DNA from: Paraspadella gotoi
Lineage: Eukaryota; Chaetognatha
DNA: 64,000 bases
Direction of reading: 5' to 3'
NCBI GenBank assembly: GCA_051294375.1
Contig: CM119269.1
Location: 2,956,026-3,020,025, forward strand
Position numbers and translations under genes: made by a program. Positions 12,452 to 39,892 of the stretch are shown here, in pieces. Every line of letters begins with the position of its first letter. Positions within the stretch are counted from its first letter, which is position 1. The notes beneath the pieces are model-generated. The model ran no database searches, was not told the origin of the DNA, and saw only the letters and a list, made by a program, of their open reading frames with translations.

Positions 12452-12830
12452 TCGACGACCGACTTGTCGGTGTCACTCGATATCTTTGTCGGCGTCATGG
12501 CGCTGTCGAAGAGACAACCATCTTCCCTTGAATCGCTTTTAAATGCCTTTTGGCTTTTTTTTTACTAGTCCGTCGTATTCGAAAAATTCAATCTATCACT
12601 TTCTGTAAATCGGAGGCGTTTATGAATATAACTTATATTTTGTTACTTTCACATCTTGTTTGGATTTATAAATACGTTGATGGGCTGTCGGAAAGTAGTA
12701 AGATAAAGTCGCCAAATTTACGATGAAAAAGAAAATGTATTAGAAAGAAGACGACATAAATACAAATATGAGACGATTGAAAGGTTTTATAACAGTAGTT
12801 ACAATAAAGATTAAGTTTAAAAAAAAACTA
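12452..12830. other. Convergent 3' intergenic region
   Basis: Lies between the stops of the transgelin gene (+) and the MYCBPAP gene (-). AT-rich; an AATAAA at about 12803 could serve the plus-strand gene. Nothing else recognised. Confidence 0.5.
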
Positions 12831-28293
<15,463 letters not shown>

Positions 28294-29105
28294 TACAGAG
28301 TTTTCTTTACTTCTGGTGGTGATTCTGAAAGTATTTGTGGCGGTGATTCTTGGTGTGATTGTGAGTACGGAGAGTAAACTTCGGTGAAAAACGATAAAAC
28401 ATTCGCCCGCTGTGATACGGGGACGGGGCCTTTCGGAGAAAAAAAATGGCGATGAAAAAATTCGCACGATGATTGTCGAATCTCGGAAGAAAAAATGTTG
28501 AGACCCTTTGGGTTACAAGACTTTCCGCTTTAAATCGAAGATCGATTTCTAATTACGAGCATCGTCGTCACCATCGTCGTCATAATCGTCGTCGTCGTAG
28601 TCAGGGTCATAAAAAAAAGTTCAGATTCCATTCGAAATTAAAAAGCGACTCCGTTTACGATCGTTTGATCGATTTTGACGAATCGAAACAAAAATTGGAT
28701 TCAATTAAATAATCCGTGGCGTGGAGCTTGCAAATAGCACCCTTGTTTGTGGTCAAATAGCGTATTTAGTATTTGAAGATTTCAATTTGATAAAAGTGAC
28801 AATTACCGAAACGGTTCCAGTTTCTCTCAACCGCGAACGCCTGTTCGGATTGTTTCCCATGCGACCACCTACCCGCAAGCTCCATTTCCGGGGGTTTAAA
28901 GATAAACTCCTTTCGAATGTTTGTTTGGTGAAAGCGAAAGAATGACTGTGATGGAGAATCACGGATCAACAAAAATAGAGTTTCTGAAGTGAAAATAATT
29001 GAGAAGCAGTAGTTTGTGAAGAAACAGTCTTGTATTGTTATCTTTTTTATAAAGCATTAACAATGAATACTTTTTTTATTAATTATGTATCTATACTATT
29101 GTGGT
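28294..29105. other. Upstream of MYCBPAP; no gene seen
   Basis: Moderate-complexity DNA with a short CGT-trinucleotide stretch near 28560-28605. Plus-strand ORFs at 28473-28712 and 28721-28945 lack splice or family support. It may contain the MYCBPAP promoter. Confidence 0.4.
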
Positions 29106-29109
29106 GGAC

Positions 29110-29330
29110 TAAAATCCACCAACCGTTCATCAGCGGCCATTGGTGCCGGAGGCAAGTCATTCGCCTCCCAACCCAAAGGTCCGGGGTTCTAGCCCGATGG
29201 TCGTCTGGTAGTTAAGAGGGACGGGGCGCTTAACCCGCCTGTAACTCGGTGTTACAGCCTGATCCGAAGCTCAGGGACTGCTTATATTGAACGGTTCTGT
29301 CACTAACACAACAATTATCATTGTCTCTTC
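29110..29330 (+). mobile_element. tRNA-derived SINE, family 1, copy 2
   Basis: Plus-strand copy of the element at 4712-4939. A tRNA-like head with GGAGGCAAGTCATTCGCCTC (A-box region) and GGGGTTCTAGCCC (B-box) is followed by AGGGACGGGGCG, TAACTCGGTGTTACAG, AGCTCAGGGACTGC and an AT-rich tail. It probably derives from an RNA polymerase III transcript. Confidence 0.75.
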
Positions 29331-30566
29331 ACTATGAATTTTCAATGTTATACTCAGTATTTTAAGATTAATTTCATTTACGTTCTTTGAAAGTAGCAAA
29401 ACAATACAAATAAAAAAATGTAGCAATAAAAATAATAAATTTCTTAGCCAAAGTGTTAATCGATTAAAATGCTAAACGTCATTCAATCTGCGCTTTATCT
29501 TTTTTGCTTTTTCCATGCTTTATCTCTAAGCGAGTTTTTTGACATGTGTTATCTTACTTTTTGTGAAAGTTTTCAAATTTTTTTTAGACCGAACAAAATT
29601 TTTTTTGAAAGTTAATGGTCTTTAAAGTGAACATTTTTTATAATTTTAGAATTAGCTTTGTTTTCAATTTCAATTTAAAATTTTTGGTTAATCTTTAACT
29701 GATTTATATAAAAAATTAATTTTATTTTGATGTAACAGAAATATAACAAGAAAGATTAGAGGTAAAACAGCGATTATATGTTCTTGATATAGTATAAATG
29801 TTATTCAATTTTTCGCCGAAAATAAAGCCCAAACAAGCCTGTAATTTTTATGTCAATTATACAATCGTCGTATGTAAACAAAATCAAATGCTGATTTTCT
29901 GCTTATAACTCAAACCCAATGAAAGAAGTAATTGTCTATCAAAAAAAAAAATAGAAAATTTAAGTTCTTCCTTGATACATCGGACATTGGACCTTGTGTA
30001 TCATCATAGTGTCTGTTTGACTTTTTTTATTTGCTTCTGCCTTTCTTTTTTTCTTTCTTTCTGTGGAAAATAGAGCTGACTCTTTAAAGATTGGGGTAAT
30101 ATTCTGTTTTACTTTAACTTAAATTTAAATCATAGAATGATCATCGCACATTAGATTAATTTAATTTTGTGCGTACTGTATGGCCAAGAAAGAGACTGTA
30201 TATTGTTAATTGTTTGTTTCAAAGTAAGAAATTATTTGGAACGCCTGTGTGAGAAATTTATTTCCAGCTCAATCGCTTTTTTTCTATTCACTCTTTTTTT
30301 TTATCTTTAATTTCCGTTTTAAATTGTCTTTATCTTTCTCCTGAATAATCAATAATGTCATAAAAATATGAAAAGCTTCTCATATCGTTCTCGTTTATCT
30401 TTATCGTTTTCAAACAAATCCCCCCCCCCACCAGTCGATTGCCATTTGTTTTTATAAGATTTCTTGACTCTTTTTCTTGTTCTTGATAAGATAAAAACAA
30501 CACCCACTAAAGCCGCGCAATAGACAGACGACAATTCTAAATAAGGTCAGAGACGAATCAACCGAA
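29331..30566. other. Intergenic AT-rich DNA
   Basis: No gene or repeat recognised; several A/T homopolymers. It ends at an assembly gap. Confidence 0.5.
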
Positions 30567-30576
30567 NNNNNNNNNN
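30567..30576. other. Assembly gap (10 N)
   Basis: Ten consecutive N about 30 bp upstream of the tetraspanin start codon. The true gap length is unknown. Confidence 1.
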
Positions 30577-30605
30577 TTCTCGAAAAACGATCGAAGAACG
30601 ACACA

Positions 30606-33286
30606 ATGAACATCAAGGTCTTGTTCCCGCGAATTCAATTCACAAGGTCCATGTGGACTCTCATTGCCGTCGCCATTTTGCATTTTTTCGCCGCCTTCGC
30701 TCTCTTTTACATCAGCGCCATCGGTGAGAAATTAAATGTGAGGCTTTTTTTTTTTGGTGATTGGGCCTTAATTCAGTCAGACGTGTGTAACTTTTAAAAT
30801 ATGAAGATGTCTCGATCTTTGTCTTTGATCCGATTTCGGTTTTCTATTTAACTAAAAATACATTAACTTTATAACTATATGTTTAAAAGATGGATTCGGT
30901 TTCAGGAATCAACGCCAATCAGCGATACCGATATCTATCTGTCAACCTACACTACTCCATTCCCGCCTACTTGTTGATAATTACTGGTGAGATGATGATG
31001 ATGACGATGATGATGATGACGATGTTGATGATGATCACGATGATGATGATGACGATGATGATGACGATGATGATGATGATGACGATGATGATGAGGATGA
31101 CGATGATGATGATGATGATGATGATGATGACGATGATGATGACGATGATGATGATGACGATGATGATGACGATGATAAATGGAATGTTAAAGAAACCGTA
31201 GAAATAAGATAAAAAAAGAAAACGAAGGAAAGCAAGAATGCGACAGATCGAAATGAATATAATCTTCCCCCCCACCCAAACGCTTTGAAGGCGTCCTCAT
31301 GCTGTTGACGGGCTTGTTGGGGATTCTCTCCATGATGAGAGACTCGTCGATCCTCTTCGCGGTCACCACCATCCTCTACCTCCCGATCCTCCTCCTCCTC
31401 GCCAGCAGCGGGGCTCTGAGTCACTACTACAGACAGGTGAGTTGTGAAACCACCCAGTGAGGCTTTCGGGAAGGTGAGGCGACCCACAATGTTATATTTT
31501 GAAAAAAGGGACTCCAGATTAACGCCCTGCTCCTTCCTCTGTCCGCCTATCTCGTACGCAATGTTATATTTTGAAAAAGGGCATCCAGGTTAACGCCCTG
31601 CCCCTTCCTCTGTCCGCCTAGATCTGGGTGAGAAAACAGTATTACTGAAATTTAAAAGACCGAGTGAGCTAAAGAGAGAAGAGAAGTTAAATTTGAAAAA
31701 GATAACGACAGCGTGAAGTTAAAACGCAGTAGCAAGATCGTAGTTTGTATGATAAGGAGTTCCTGAAATCCTACCACCCCTTCTTTCAACAGGAAATGCC
31801 AGGAAAGTTCCGTACGGCGCTGGAATCCTCCATAACCTTCTATCAACCCGGTGACGTGGAGTCGCCGGTGCTGCCCCCGGGATGGAAACGTCCGTCGACG
31901 TCCGAGTTGAAGCGCATCACCGAGGAGCTCGACTATTTGCAGATCGAGATGCAATGCTGCGGAATCGACGGTTATAGGGATTGGCTCGAGTAAGGGAAAA
32001 GGGTCGGGATTGGAATGGAAGAAGGTAGGGAAAGGGAAGCAACTGATAATCGTTGATTAGAAAATTTTAAAACTTTCGATGCGTCGGATGTTCGGTGACA
32101 TTTAAAAAAACTTTTCCCCTTCAGATCGAACGAATATTTCAAGCAGAAGAACAGGGGACGGAATCCGTGGACGTCAAATGAAAATACGGTGAAAAAAAAT
32201 TTATTAAAAAAAAATTTAACGACTTTTAGTATTCGATCGAATGAAGTCAATTAAACCTTCACCTTCATTGCCACACAATTTTCTCTAAACGATCCTTACC
32301 CCCACCCACGATTAACCCTCAGGGATATTTGCCCGACTCGTGCTGTTGGGGGCGAGAGCAGTGCCAGACGGCGCCAGTGAAAGAACCAGAGAATAAGCAG
32401 GTGCCGTTGGTGCATGAGCCGTTAAAGCGGGAGCTCTTAGAGTCGTTATCTGTGTCGGCGCCGAAGCCTTTGCTGTTATCGTCACTGTCACTCTCTCCGC
32501 CATCGTCAATCACAAACCCTACGGCGTCATTAGAGTCATCGACGATGATCGAGGCGTCCTCGTCAGCGCTAATAGTTGCCACGTCAGATTTAATCTCGAC
32601 GGAGTCAATAGTTGCAACGTCAGTCGTGACGGCGTCGTCATTGCCATCGATAAATGCTACCGCCTCTGATGTGACGCCGTCGTCATTGCCATCGATAAAT
32701 GCCACCGCCTCTGATGTGACGGCGTCGTCATTGCCATCGATAAATGCCACCGCCTCTGATGTGACGCCATCGTCATTGCCATCGATAAATGCCACCGCCT
32801 CTGATGTGACGCCATCGTCATTGCCATCGATAAATGCTACTGCCTCTAACGAGACGGCGTCGTCATTGCCATCGATAAATGCTACCGCCTCTGACGTGAC
32901 GCCGTCATTGTCAATTCTCACGCCGTCGCCGTCGATGTCGCAATCGCCGACAACGACGCGGACAACGACGCGGACAACGACGCCAAAGAAGCCAGAGCCG
33001 ACGACGACGACCAGACCGTCTGCTTCGTCGGTGGAAGCTTTCGTTTTTAGGCGAGGATGTTACGAACCTGTCTCAACGAGGTTCCTCACTTACCTCGCCA
33101 ACATGTGCGCCTTGGTAAGGAGAGAGAGAGAGCTTCCCTTTTATATGAAATAATACGGTCCTGTCCTGCTCCTTTCAGGCGACAACTTATTTCTTCTCCC
33201 TTGGCATCATTCTCCTCGGCGTATCCATCCTAATGTGCAAAAATTTCAAACACAACTTTTATCTGCCGGTCAAATCCAGAGCCTAA
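30606..33286 (+). CDS. Peripherin-like tetraspanin with repetitive loop insertion
   Basis: Seven exons with closing phases: 30606-30723, 30906-30986, 31291-31436, 31757-31989, 32125-32188, 32323-33114 and 33179-33286, for 513 residues. Four membrane segments are visible: WTLIAVAILHFFAAFALFYI; the YLLIIT/VLMLLTGLLGIL junction; ILFAVTTILYLPILLLLAS; and FFSLGIILLGVSILM. The large loop contains QCCGIDGYRDW (tetraspanin CCG motif near residue 200), DSCCW, and RRGCYEP, the cysteine order of the peripherin/ROM1 group. Between DSCCW and RRGCYEP lies an insert of about 220 residues rich in Ser/Thr, including six 15-residue repeats of SSLPSINATASDVTP type with N-glycosylation sequons. Tetraspanins organise plasma-membrane microdomains; peripherins shape curved membranes in ciliary outer segments. 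The acceptor at 31757 has a weak pyrimidine tract, so that boundary is less certain. Confidence 0.88.
30987..31180. repeat. (GATGAT/GACGAT)n microsatellite
   Basis: Trinucleotide array filling intron 2 of the tetraspanin gene and starting within the splice donor (GTGAGATGATG). Confidence 0.95.
31488..31625 (+). repeat. Tandem duplication, 71-bp unit x2
   Basis: Two adjacent near-identical copies beginning CAATGTTATATTTTGAAAAA and ending CCTTCCTCTGTCCGCCTA, in intron 3 of the tetraspanin gene. Confidence 0.9.
32626..32895 (+). repeat. Coding minisatellite, 45-bp unit x6
   Basis: Six contiguous 45-bp units starting at 32626, 32671, 32716, 32761, 32806 and 32851, with a partial seventh. Differences are mostly single-base (for example GCG/CCG/CCA at one codon). 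Each unit encodes 15 residues of the tetraspanin extracellular loop. Confidence 0.95.
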
Positions 33287-33927
33287 AACGCATCCCATGA
33301 GAAGACATCAAACTGTCATTTTACTCTTAAAATCGCTCCCTTTTTTTTTTTGTATTATTGTATCCATCACAACCTGGTGAGTTAATGAACATGTCCTACC
33401 TGATCCCTGGAAACAGGAGAATTTTTTTTTTTGGCTTGAGTTGACTTTTTTCAATCCATCCCTGTCGCGAATGCCAAGTCCCAAGTGTATTAGTTTTCCA
33501 GCTCTTCTCGAAACTGTCTCGCCGCGGCCTTCAAACCCGGCTTCGTCTTGTTTGTTCTTCCACTTCTTTTTCAAATTCCCGATGTGTACCCACTACTTAT
33601 TTTTTTCAGACGTTTTTTTTTTTACTGTTTACCGTGAGAGTTCTGTTCTTTTTTTCACGCCGAGAAAAAATTAAGAGGTTTATCTCGAAAAAAAAAAAAT
33701 TTAAAAAATAAATTTTCCGATTCGATTGTGAAATTAAGAATTTTATTTAAAAAAAAAAGTTTTAACCACACACAAAAAAAAGAGTTTCGACTTTTTGAAA
33801 GAACTCTGATCTTTGAATTAAATATTAATAAAGTAAAAAAAACCTTGTCACGAATTTTTGTAAAAAAAACTTCATTTTGATTTTACGAAACAAGAACGAC
33901 AGTAAATCTCTGAAACGGTTGACTGAG
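33287..33927. other. Intergenic region between tetraspanin and hydrolase 1
   Basis: 3' flank with several T/A homopolymers and AATAAA-like motifs near 33705 and 33827. No gene seen. Confidence 0.5.
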
Positions 33928-36251
33928 ATGGATTTATTTTCTGGCGCTGTCCTTCTTTGCTTGACGGCCGCCGCGCTGTCAATGCTGATTTACGAGCCAA
34001 ACATTCCATGGGACGCAGTTGACTACTGGACAATCTGGAGGTTTGAGCGTCTTCGTCGCCTTTTATATTTCACGAAGAAAATAACTGGGAAAAAGATGAT
34101 CCAGCCAGGGGCTTATCCAATACCAGAGGCGCGAGACGATCCAGACCTTGCTGTCACCAGGACGAAGCTTGGCGGCGTTAAAGTCACAGTCTATGATCCA
34201 GTTAGACGAAAAGAGACAGCGATAATGTCAGAGGGAAAGCAGGGAAGATCGCCCGCTTTGCTTTATCTGCATGGCGGAGGTTGGGCCTTGGGTTCGGTCG
34301 ATGCCTACGACGTTAATGTGTAAGTATTAAGAAATTTTGAATTGATTTTTAATTATTATTTAAAATTCTTCAAATCACACATCTTAAAATATTAATTTTT
34401 ATTAATCAATCTTTAAATTCCTTTAATTAATTTATCCAGGCGTTATTTAGCGAAATTACTAGGCAACTTCGTTGTCATTTCTGTTGATTATCGCCTGGCG
34501 CCGAGTCACGTGTACCCAGCGGCCATCGATGACGCCTTCTCGGCCTTCAAACATCTCGTCCAAGAGTCGGAGACGTTTCGTGTTGACAAAGAGAAAATCG
34601 TTGTCGCTGGAGACTCAGCCGGAGGTAATGTGCAGGTGTTTATAGTAGTGTTTGCAATACGTTCTCATTTGATTGATATTATATTTTTATTTACTTTATC
34701 CTTTGCTTATTCTTTCTCTATAATTACTTTTCATTAATTAATTAAATTTCTTATTGATTTATTTCAGCAGTTCCGATAATAAAGATGGCTTAAGAATTTT
34801 TGACGAAAATTTCACAGGCAATTTGGCCGCGGCTCTATGTCTCAAAGTCAGAGATTTGAACAATCTATTGGAAGACAAGAAGAAATTGACTCCACCCAAG
34901 CTTCAGGCGTTAATGTGAGCAGTCATTTTGACAAAATAGAATGATGGTCCTGTTTAGGTATGTCAAATTTTAAAATTAGAGCTATTTCATTTATATTTAG
35001 TATAAATATTTAAATCAATATTTGAAGAAATTTAATGATATTTTTATATCAAAGGCTGTGTAGTTTGTGATTTGCTTTTACTTAGAGTTAAAATAACCAA
35101 ATGACAAATCCACAAAGCAGCTCACTTCTCTCTTTTCAGCTACCCAGCCTTGCAAGCGGTCGACTTTAAAACTCCATCTTACATGTCTCCTGGACCAATA
35201 TTGGATCCAGACATGATGGCGGCCTTTTGGGCCAACTACTTGACAGGAAGCGAGGAAGGCTACGACAAGCTGCTGGACAACCAACATGTCTCTGCTGAGA
35301 TGGTAATTAGAAATATTTTATCAATTTGTATAAAAAAAACTGCTGACTTTTAACGATTTTCAGTATGAACGATACTCCGCCCCATATGTGAACCACAATT
35401 TGATACCGGCCCACTTTAAAGTTTCCACTTATCGTGAAGCCAAAAAATCTGAAAAAAGCTCATTCGACCCAGAATTGGGCATGAAATTTAAAAGAATGAT
35501 TACTGATCCCTACTTTGCGCCGTTGATGGCAGAAAACCTTGGGGATCTGCCACCAGCTTACATCATCGCTGGTCAATACGACGTGCTCAGGTAAAATGAC
35601 TATCATATGCTTACTTCATTTTTTAGTTGCGCCGCTGTAAGTCACTTTTTGGTTGGTCTGTCGGTCGGTCCATCGGTATGTTTATCCGTCGGTCTATCCC
35701 ACTTACGTTAAAAATACATATAATTTGCTTATAGCTGGTTATTCATTTGTTAAGACAGAAAAAAACCTCAAATCAAAGGGACTGCTAGCATCGCCTTCAA
35801 GAATTCCGAAAAACTATAAGGAATGAAAAATGGAATTTTGATGCAGTGCATATCATAAATACACGGACAAAATATTTTTTTTAGTCATGTTATGTCATAT
35901 CATGTGATCAAAGGGAAATACGCGTGAAAATAAAGTCGCGGCGCAACACATTGGAATTACGGTTCTTGTAAAATTGAATATGAAAACAGATTTAATTTAA
36001 TTTAAAATTTTAAATAATTTTTAAATACATAAGACTTTTTTTCTTCTTCACATTTTTAAAAAAAATTTGCCAGGGACGATGCCATCCTTTTTGCAAATAG
36101 ACTGAAAAAATCTGGTGTAGATACTACACTCAATGTGGTGAATGGAGCATGGCATGCTGTCATGTTCATGAACGACTACTTCACAATGCCTACCGGAATC
36201 AAAATGTGGGAGGAGACGGTCGACTTTATACTGTCGAAATGTAAAATGTAA
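33928..36251 (+). CDS. Arylacetamide deacetylase-like serine hydrolase, copy 1
   Basis: Six exons with closing phases: 33928-34319, 34440-34624, 34818-34914, 35140-35302, 35364-35590 and 36074-36251, for 413 residues. An N-terminal signal anchor (AVLLCLTAAALSMLIY) precedes an alpha/beta-hydrolase domain of the hormone-sensitive-lipase/AADAC type. Motifs: oxyanion-hole HGGGW near residue 117; DYRLAPSHVYPAA; nucleophile Ser in VAGDSAGG near 190; acid Asp in GQYDVLRDD; and His in NGAWHAV near 381. The expected role is hydrolysis of ester or amide bonds of lipids or xenobiotics at the ER membrane, facing the lumen. Intron 5 holds MITE family A copy 3. A tandem paralogue follows. Confidence 0.93.
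35625..35969 (-). mobile_element. MITE-like element, family A, copy 3
   Basis: The best-preserved copy. GTTGCGCCGC at 35627-35636 and GCGGCGCAAC at 35938-35947 are perfect 10-bp terminal inverted repeats, extended imperfectly inward. The interior matches 17099-17370 and 21325-21578 in reverse complement. It is inserted in intron 5 of hydrolase copy 1. No ORF, so non-autonomous. Confidence 0.8.
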
Positions 36252-36665
36252 AATGTAAAATGTAAAATTCTCCAAAAACATACAAGATGAACGACTGATG
36301 ATATTTGAAAAACTCAACGTTGATGACCCCTGCGCTGATTCGTGGAAAAATCAAGTAAAAACCACAACCAAGCTTACTCAAGCCCAAATGTTAAAAATAA
36401 TGTTCTCAACAGAAATTTAACTCACTGGAAAATGACTTAAAACAACTCTCACACTAAAAAAAAATTATTTGATATCTATCGACTAAACGGCTTTGATCTC
36501 TGCCAATAATTATTATAGAAAATTAAAACCATAAGTCATTTTGTCTTTTTTTTTAAATTTTTGATTAAGTCGCGGTGCACAGNNNNNNNNNNACTGTACA
36601 TCGCGTCTTAAATAAACAAGATTTTGTTTCGCCGCCAAAATTGATCAAAACGACAGCCTCCCGCG
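36252..36665. other. Intergenic region between tandem hydrolases
   Basis: AT-rich spacer of about 400 bp with an assembly gap at 36583-36592. It must hold the 3' end of copy 1 and the promoter of copy 2. Confidence 0.6.
36583..36592. other. Assembly gap (10 N)
   Basis: Ten N, 74 bp upstream of the second hydrolase start. Confidence 1.
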
Positions 36666-39072
36666 ATGGCCCTCTCTTCCCGCGCCGCTTTTCTCTGTTT
36701 GGCCACAGCGGCGCTGGCGGCGCTGATCTACGAGCCGAACGTTCCCTGGGACGCCGTCGAATACTGGACGATCTGGAAATTCGAGCGTCTACGTCGACTT
36801 CATTGTCTCATGGACGCAATCAGCGGCGAGAAGATCATTCAGCCAGGGACTTATCCGATTCCATCGCGGGCGGCGCCCAATGATCCGGAACTCGCCGTCA
36901 CGCGGACAAAGTTTGACGGCGTCGACGTCCAAGTCTACGATCCGTCGGGGCGAAGAGAGGCGGCGACGGAGGCGAAAGGGAAGAAGGGAAAATCGCCCGC
37001 TCTGCTTTATTTTCACGGCGGAGGATGGTGCTTGGGATCGACGGAGGTGTACGACGCCACCGTGTGAGTTCATCATAAATTTGAATATTTATTATTTACG
37101 TTATGGCAACGGGGAGACGTGTGTGATGCCCGGGGTGTGAGGCATCTGCCGACAGCTGGCGCTCAGGGCTTTGGACCTGCAGTGATCACCCCATGTCATT
37201 GGCGTGTTTATACCGACAACATCACACTTTATCCAGCGTGACGGTTGGTGAATGTGTACTTAGCTGTCCAAGCCAATGGGACGAGCTGAGTTTCACCAAG
37301 CTATACGGGAGGCGAAATTAGGATTCGCCACAACAAATTTATTTATAAAATTATTTCAGAAATTTCCTTCTCTTCAGGCGCCACCTGACCAAATCGCTTG
37401 TCAACTTTCTCGTCGTCTCCGTGGATTATCGCCTGGCGCCGAGTCACGTGTTTCCGGCCGCCGTTGACGACGTCTTCGCCGCCTTCAAACATCTCGTCAC
37501 GGAGGCGGAGGCGTTCGGGGTGGATGAGGAGAAAATCGTCGTTGCCGGAGACTCCGCCGGAGGTGTGGACTGTGGAGGCGATTAAAAAGACATTCATTTA
37601 ATATTGTAATATTTTAAAACTTTTATACTCATGATTTAATTACATACAGGCAATTTGGCGGCGGCCATCAGTCTGAAAATCCGAGACTTCATTAGAACAT
37701 CCAAGGAAGGGGCTAAAATTCCGCCACCAAAGATTCAGATTATGCTGTCAGTAACTTGTGATTGCGACGCAATGGGGCTTGTATATAACATAGTATATAT
37801 ATTCCGTAATACCGAAAAGGTTTTGTTTATTTTATGTTGTGTCATGTAATGAACTTGGTGATAGTGTGGCTTATTTAAATAGTAGATTTAGTGCTTGCCT
37901 TTTTGTTCATCCATCAGCTATCCGGCCTTGCAAGCAGTTGATTTCAAGACGCCGTCCTACACATCTCCGATGCCATTTTTGACGCCATATTGGATGACGG
38001 CCTTTTACGCCACTTATCTCACGGGAAGCGAAGATCACTATGACGAGCTGTTGGAGAATCAGCACGTTTCACCGGAGATGGTGAGAGAAGGTGTCACAGT
38101 GGATGACGTATTAATAAATTAACTATTATTTTTATTACTTTAAATTAAGTACGAAAAATATTCTGCCCGCTACGTGAACCACGACTTGATCCCGTCCGAC
38201 CTCCGAGCGGCGGCCGACTCCACCGCGCTCCAGTCCGTCCGCTCCTACGACCCGGCTCTAGGCGCCAAGTTCGAGCGGATGATAACGGATCCCTACTTCG
38301 CGCCGCTGATGGCCGAAGACTTGACGGATCTTCCGCCAGCCTACATCGTCGCCTGTCAGTACGACGTGCTGAGGTTGGTCAATGGTCAATGGTCAATGAA
38401 CAACAATTGGTTCTTTTGTTTTTGTCGTGATGAAGATTTGAAAACGGCGTTGAGAATAATTTGCTGTTTTCGTAAACCCCCCCCCCAAAAAAAATAAGCT
38501 CAATGATTTCGTGTTAAACTTTGTGATAAGCCTCGATCAGAAAAAATACAAGTAAATTTAGATCTACGTCAAAAGGAGGTATATAATAGTAATCTATAAA
38601 TAAAAGTAATCTAACCTTGTGTTGTATAGATGCTCCCTCTATTTCCAGAAGACAACACTGACTTCCCCTTCCCAAATTGAATTATTAGATAAATAAAACA
38701 TTTTTAAAAAAGAAAGCAATATATGTTTGATTAAATAATATAGATTAAATACTAAATCCTTCATAAAAATATTAAAATATTAAAATAGAAAAATAGAAAA
38801 TAGTGAAACAAGTAATTTGCAAATTTTCTTATATTAGTCATTGTAGTTAAGTAAAAATTTTGTTAAAATTACAAAAAAATGAAAAAAAAACTTTTTTTAG
38901 GGACGACGCCATCCTTTACGCCCACCGGCTGAAAGCGTCCGGCGTCTCCGCGACCCTCAACGTCGTCAAGGGGGCGTGGCACGGCGTCTTATTCAGAGGG
39001 GCGGGATTTCGGATTCCACTCGGGGACGAATTGTGGAAAGAGACGGTCAAGTTTATACGAGAGAGAATTTGA
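36666..39072 (+). CDS. Arylacetamide deacetylase-like serine hydrolase, copy 2
   Basis: Six exons: 36666-37063, 37378-37562, 37650-37746, 37918-38080, 38150-38373 and 38901-39072, for 412 residues; phases close. Exons 2, 3 and 4 are exactly as long as those of copy 1 (185, 97 and 163 nt) and the phases are the same, so this is a tandem duplicate. The motifs are intact: signal anchor near residues 8-22, HGGGW, DYRLAPSHVFPAA, VAGDSAGG, CQYDVLRDD and KGAWHGV. Coding GC content is visibly higher than in copy 1. Intron 5 (527 bp) contains a diverged copy of repeat D. Donors and acceptors are canonical; the exon 5 acceptor (TTAAG) is weak. Confidence 0.93.
38612..38692 (+). repeat. Interspersed repeat family D, copy 2
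   Basis: Shares TTCCAGAAGACAACACT and flanking sequence with 9211-9290; lies in intron 5 of hydrolase copy 2. Confidence 0.5.
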
Positions 39073-39084
39073 CGAAAAAAACAA

Positions 39085-39240
39085 ACCAAATGAACAGCGT
39101 TCAATCGAAACATATCCTCGTTGTCTCGTTTTTACGGACAAATGAACAGCGTTAAAATCGAAACATATCCTCGTTGTCTCGTTTTTACGGACAAATGAAC
39201 AGCGTTAAAATCGAAACATATCCTCGTTGTCTCGTTTTTA
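39085..39240 (+). repeat. Tandem repeat, about 54-bp unit x3
   Basis: Three near-identical copies of a unit containing GAACAGCGTTAAAATCGAAA and CATATCCTCGTTGTCTCG, starting 13 bp after the stop codon of hydrolase copy 2 and so probably within its 3' UTR. Confidence 0.9.
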
Positions 39241-39526
39241 CGAAGAAACTTTTGACTTCATTTGAGATTATTCATTTTTAGTTATAAATACTGATTTTGT
39301 TTTCATTGTTGCTACTCTCAGATTCGAATTACACCGTTAAATCGAATTACACACGTTATGCTTTTAAATACATTTTTTTTTCGCAATCATTCGAATGATA
39401 ATCAAATCAAATATAATTTTATCCTGGAAAGACCATTGATAAATCATGTAACAATGGCGATTTTCAAAAGGTATACTGTTCCAGCTTCATGTCATTTGTT
39501 CCCGTCATTGCTAATCCATATCATAA

Positions 39527-39855
39527 ACTGTCATCTCTCATCCCTGTCATTCCTCTGTCAAGTCTCATCCCTGTCATTCCTCTGTCAAGTCTCATCCCTG
39601 TCATTCCTCTGTCAAGTCTCATCCCTGTCATTCCTCTGTCATCTCTCATCCCTGTCATTCCTCTGTCATTTCTCATCCCTGTCATTCCTCTGTCATCTCT
39701 CATCCCTGTACTTCCTCTGTCAAGTCTCATCCCTGTCATTCCTCTGTCAAGTCTCATCCCTGTCATTCTGTCATCTCTCATCCCAGTCATTCCTCTATCA
39801 TCTCTCATCTCTGTCATTCCTCTGTCAAGTCTCATCCCTGTCATTCCTCTGTCAT
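39527..39855 (+). repeat. 27-bp minisatellite, about 12 copies
   Basis: Head-to-tail units of TCATCCCTGTCATTCCTCTG plus TCAAGTC or TCTC. Because 27 is divisible by three, all frames stay open and produce repetitive ORFs (SSLIPVIPL and similar) that I regard as artefacts. Confidence 0.95.
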
Positions 39856-39892
39856 TAACCCTCCAACCTTCCACTCACTCTTCTTCTTCTTC

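Noticed and set aside
29130-29205. Possible functional tRNA gene
   Set aside because: A- and B-box-like sequences are present but stems do not pair convincingly, and the same sequence recurs with a conserved body at 4712-4939, so a SINE explains it better.
30890-31487. Met-Thr/Ser repeat ORFs over the GATGAT array
   Set aside because: The array is intron 2 of the tetraspanin gene; these ORFs are translations of a trinucleotide repeat.
32319-32921. Minus-strand 200-residue Asp/Val-rich ORF
   Set aside because: It is the antisense of the tetraspanin minisatellite; the plus strand has splice sites, cysteine motifs and family matches.
37120-37320. Possible transposable element in intron 1 of hydrolase copy 2
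   Set aside because: Moderate complexity and a GC rise are visible, but there is no second copy in the window, no inverted termini and no tRNA-like boxes.
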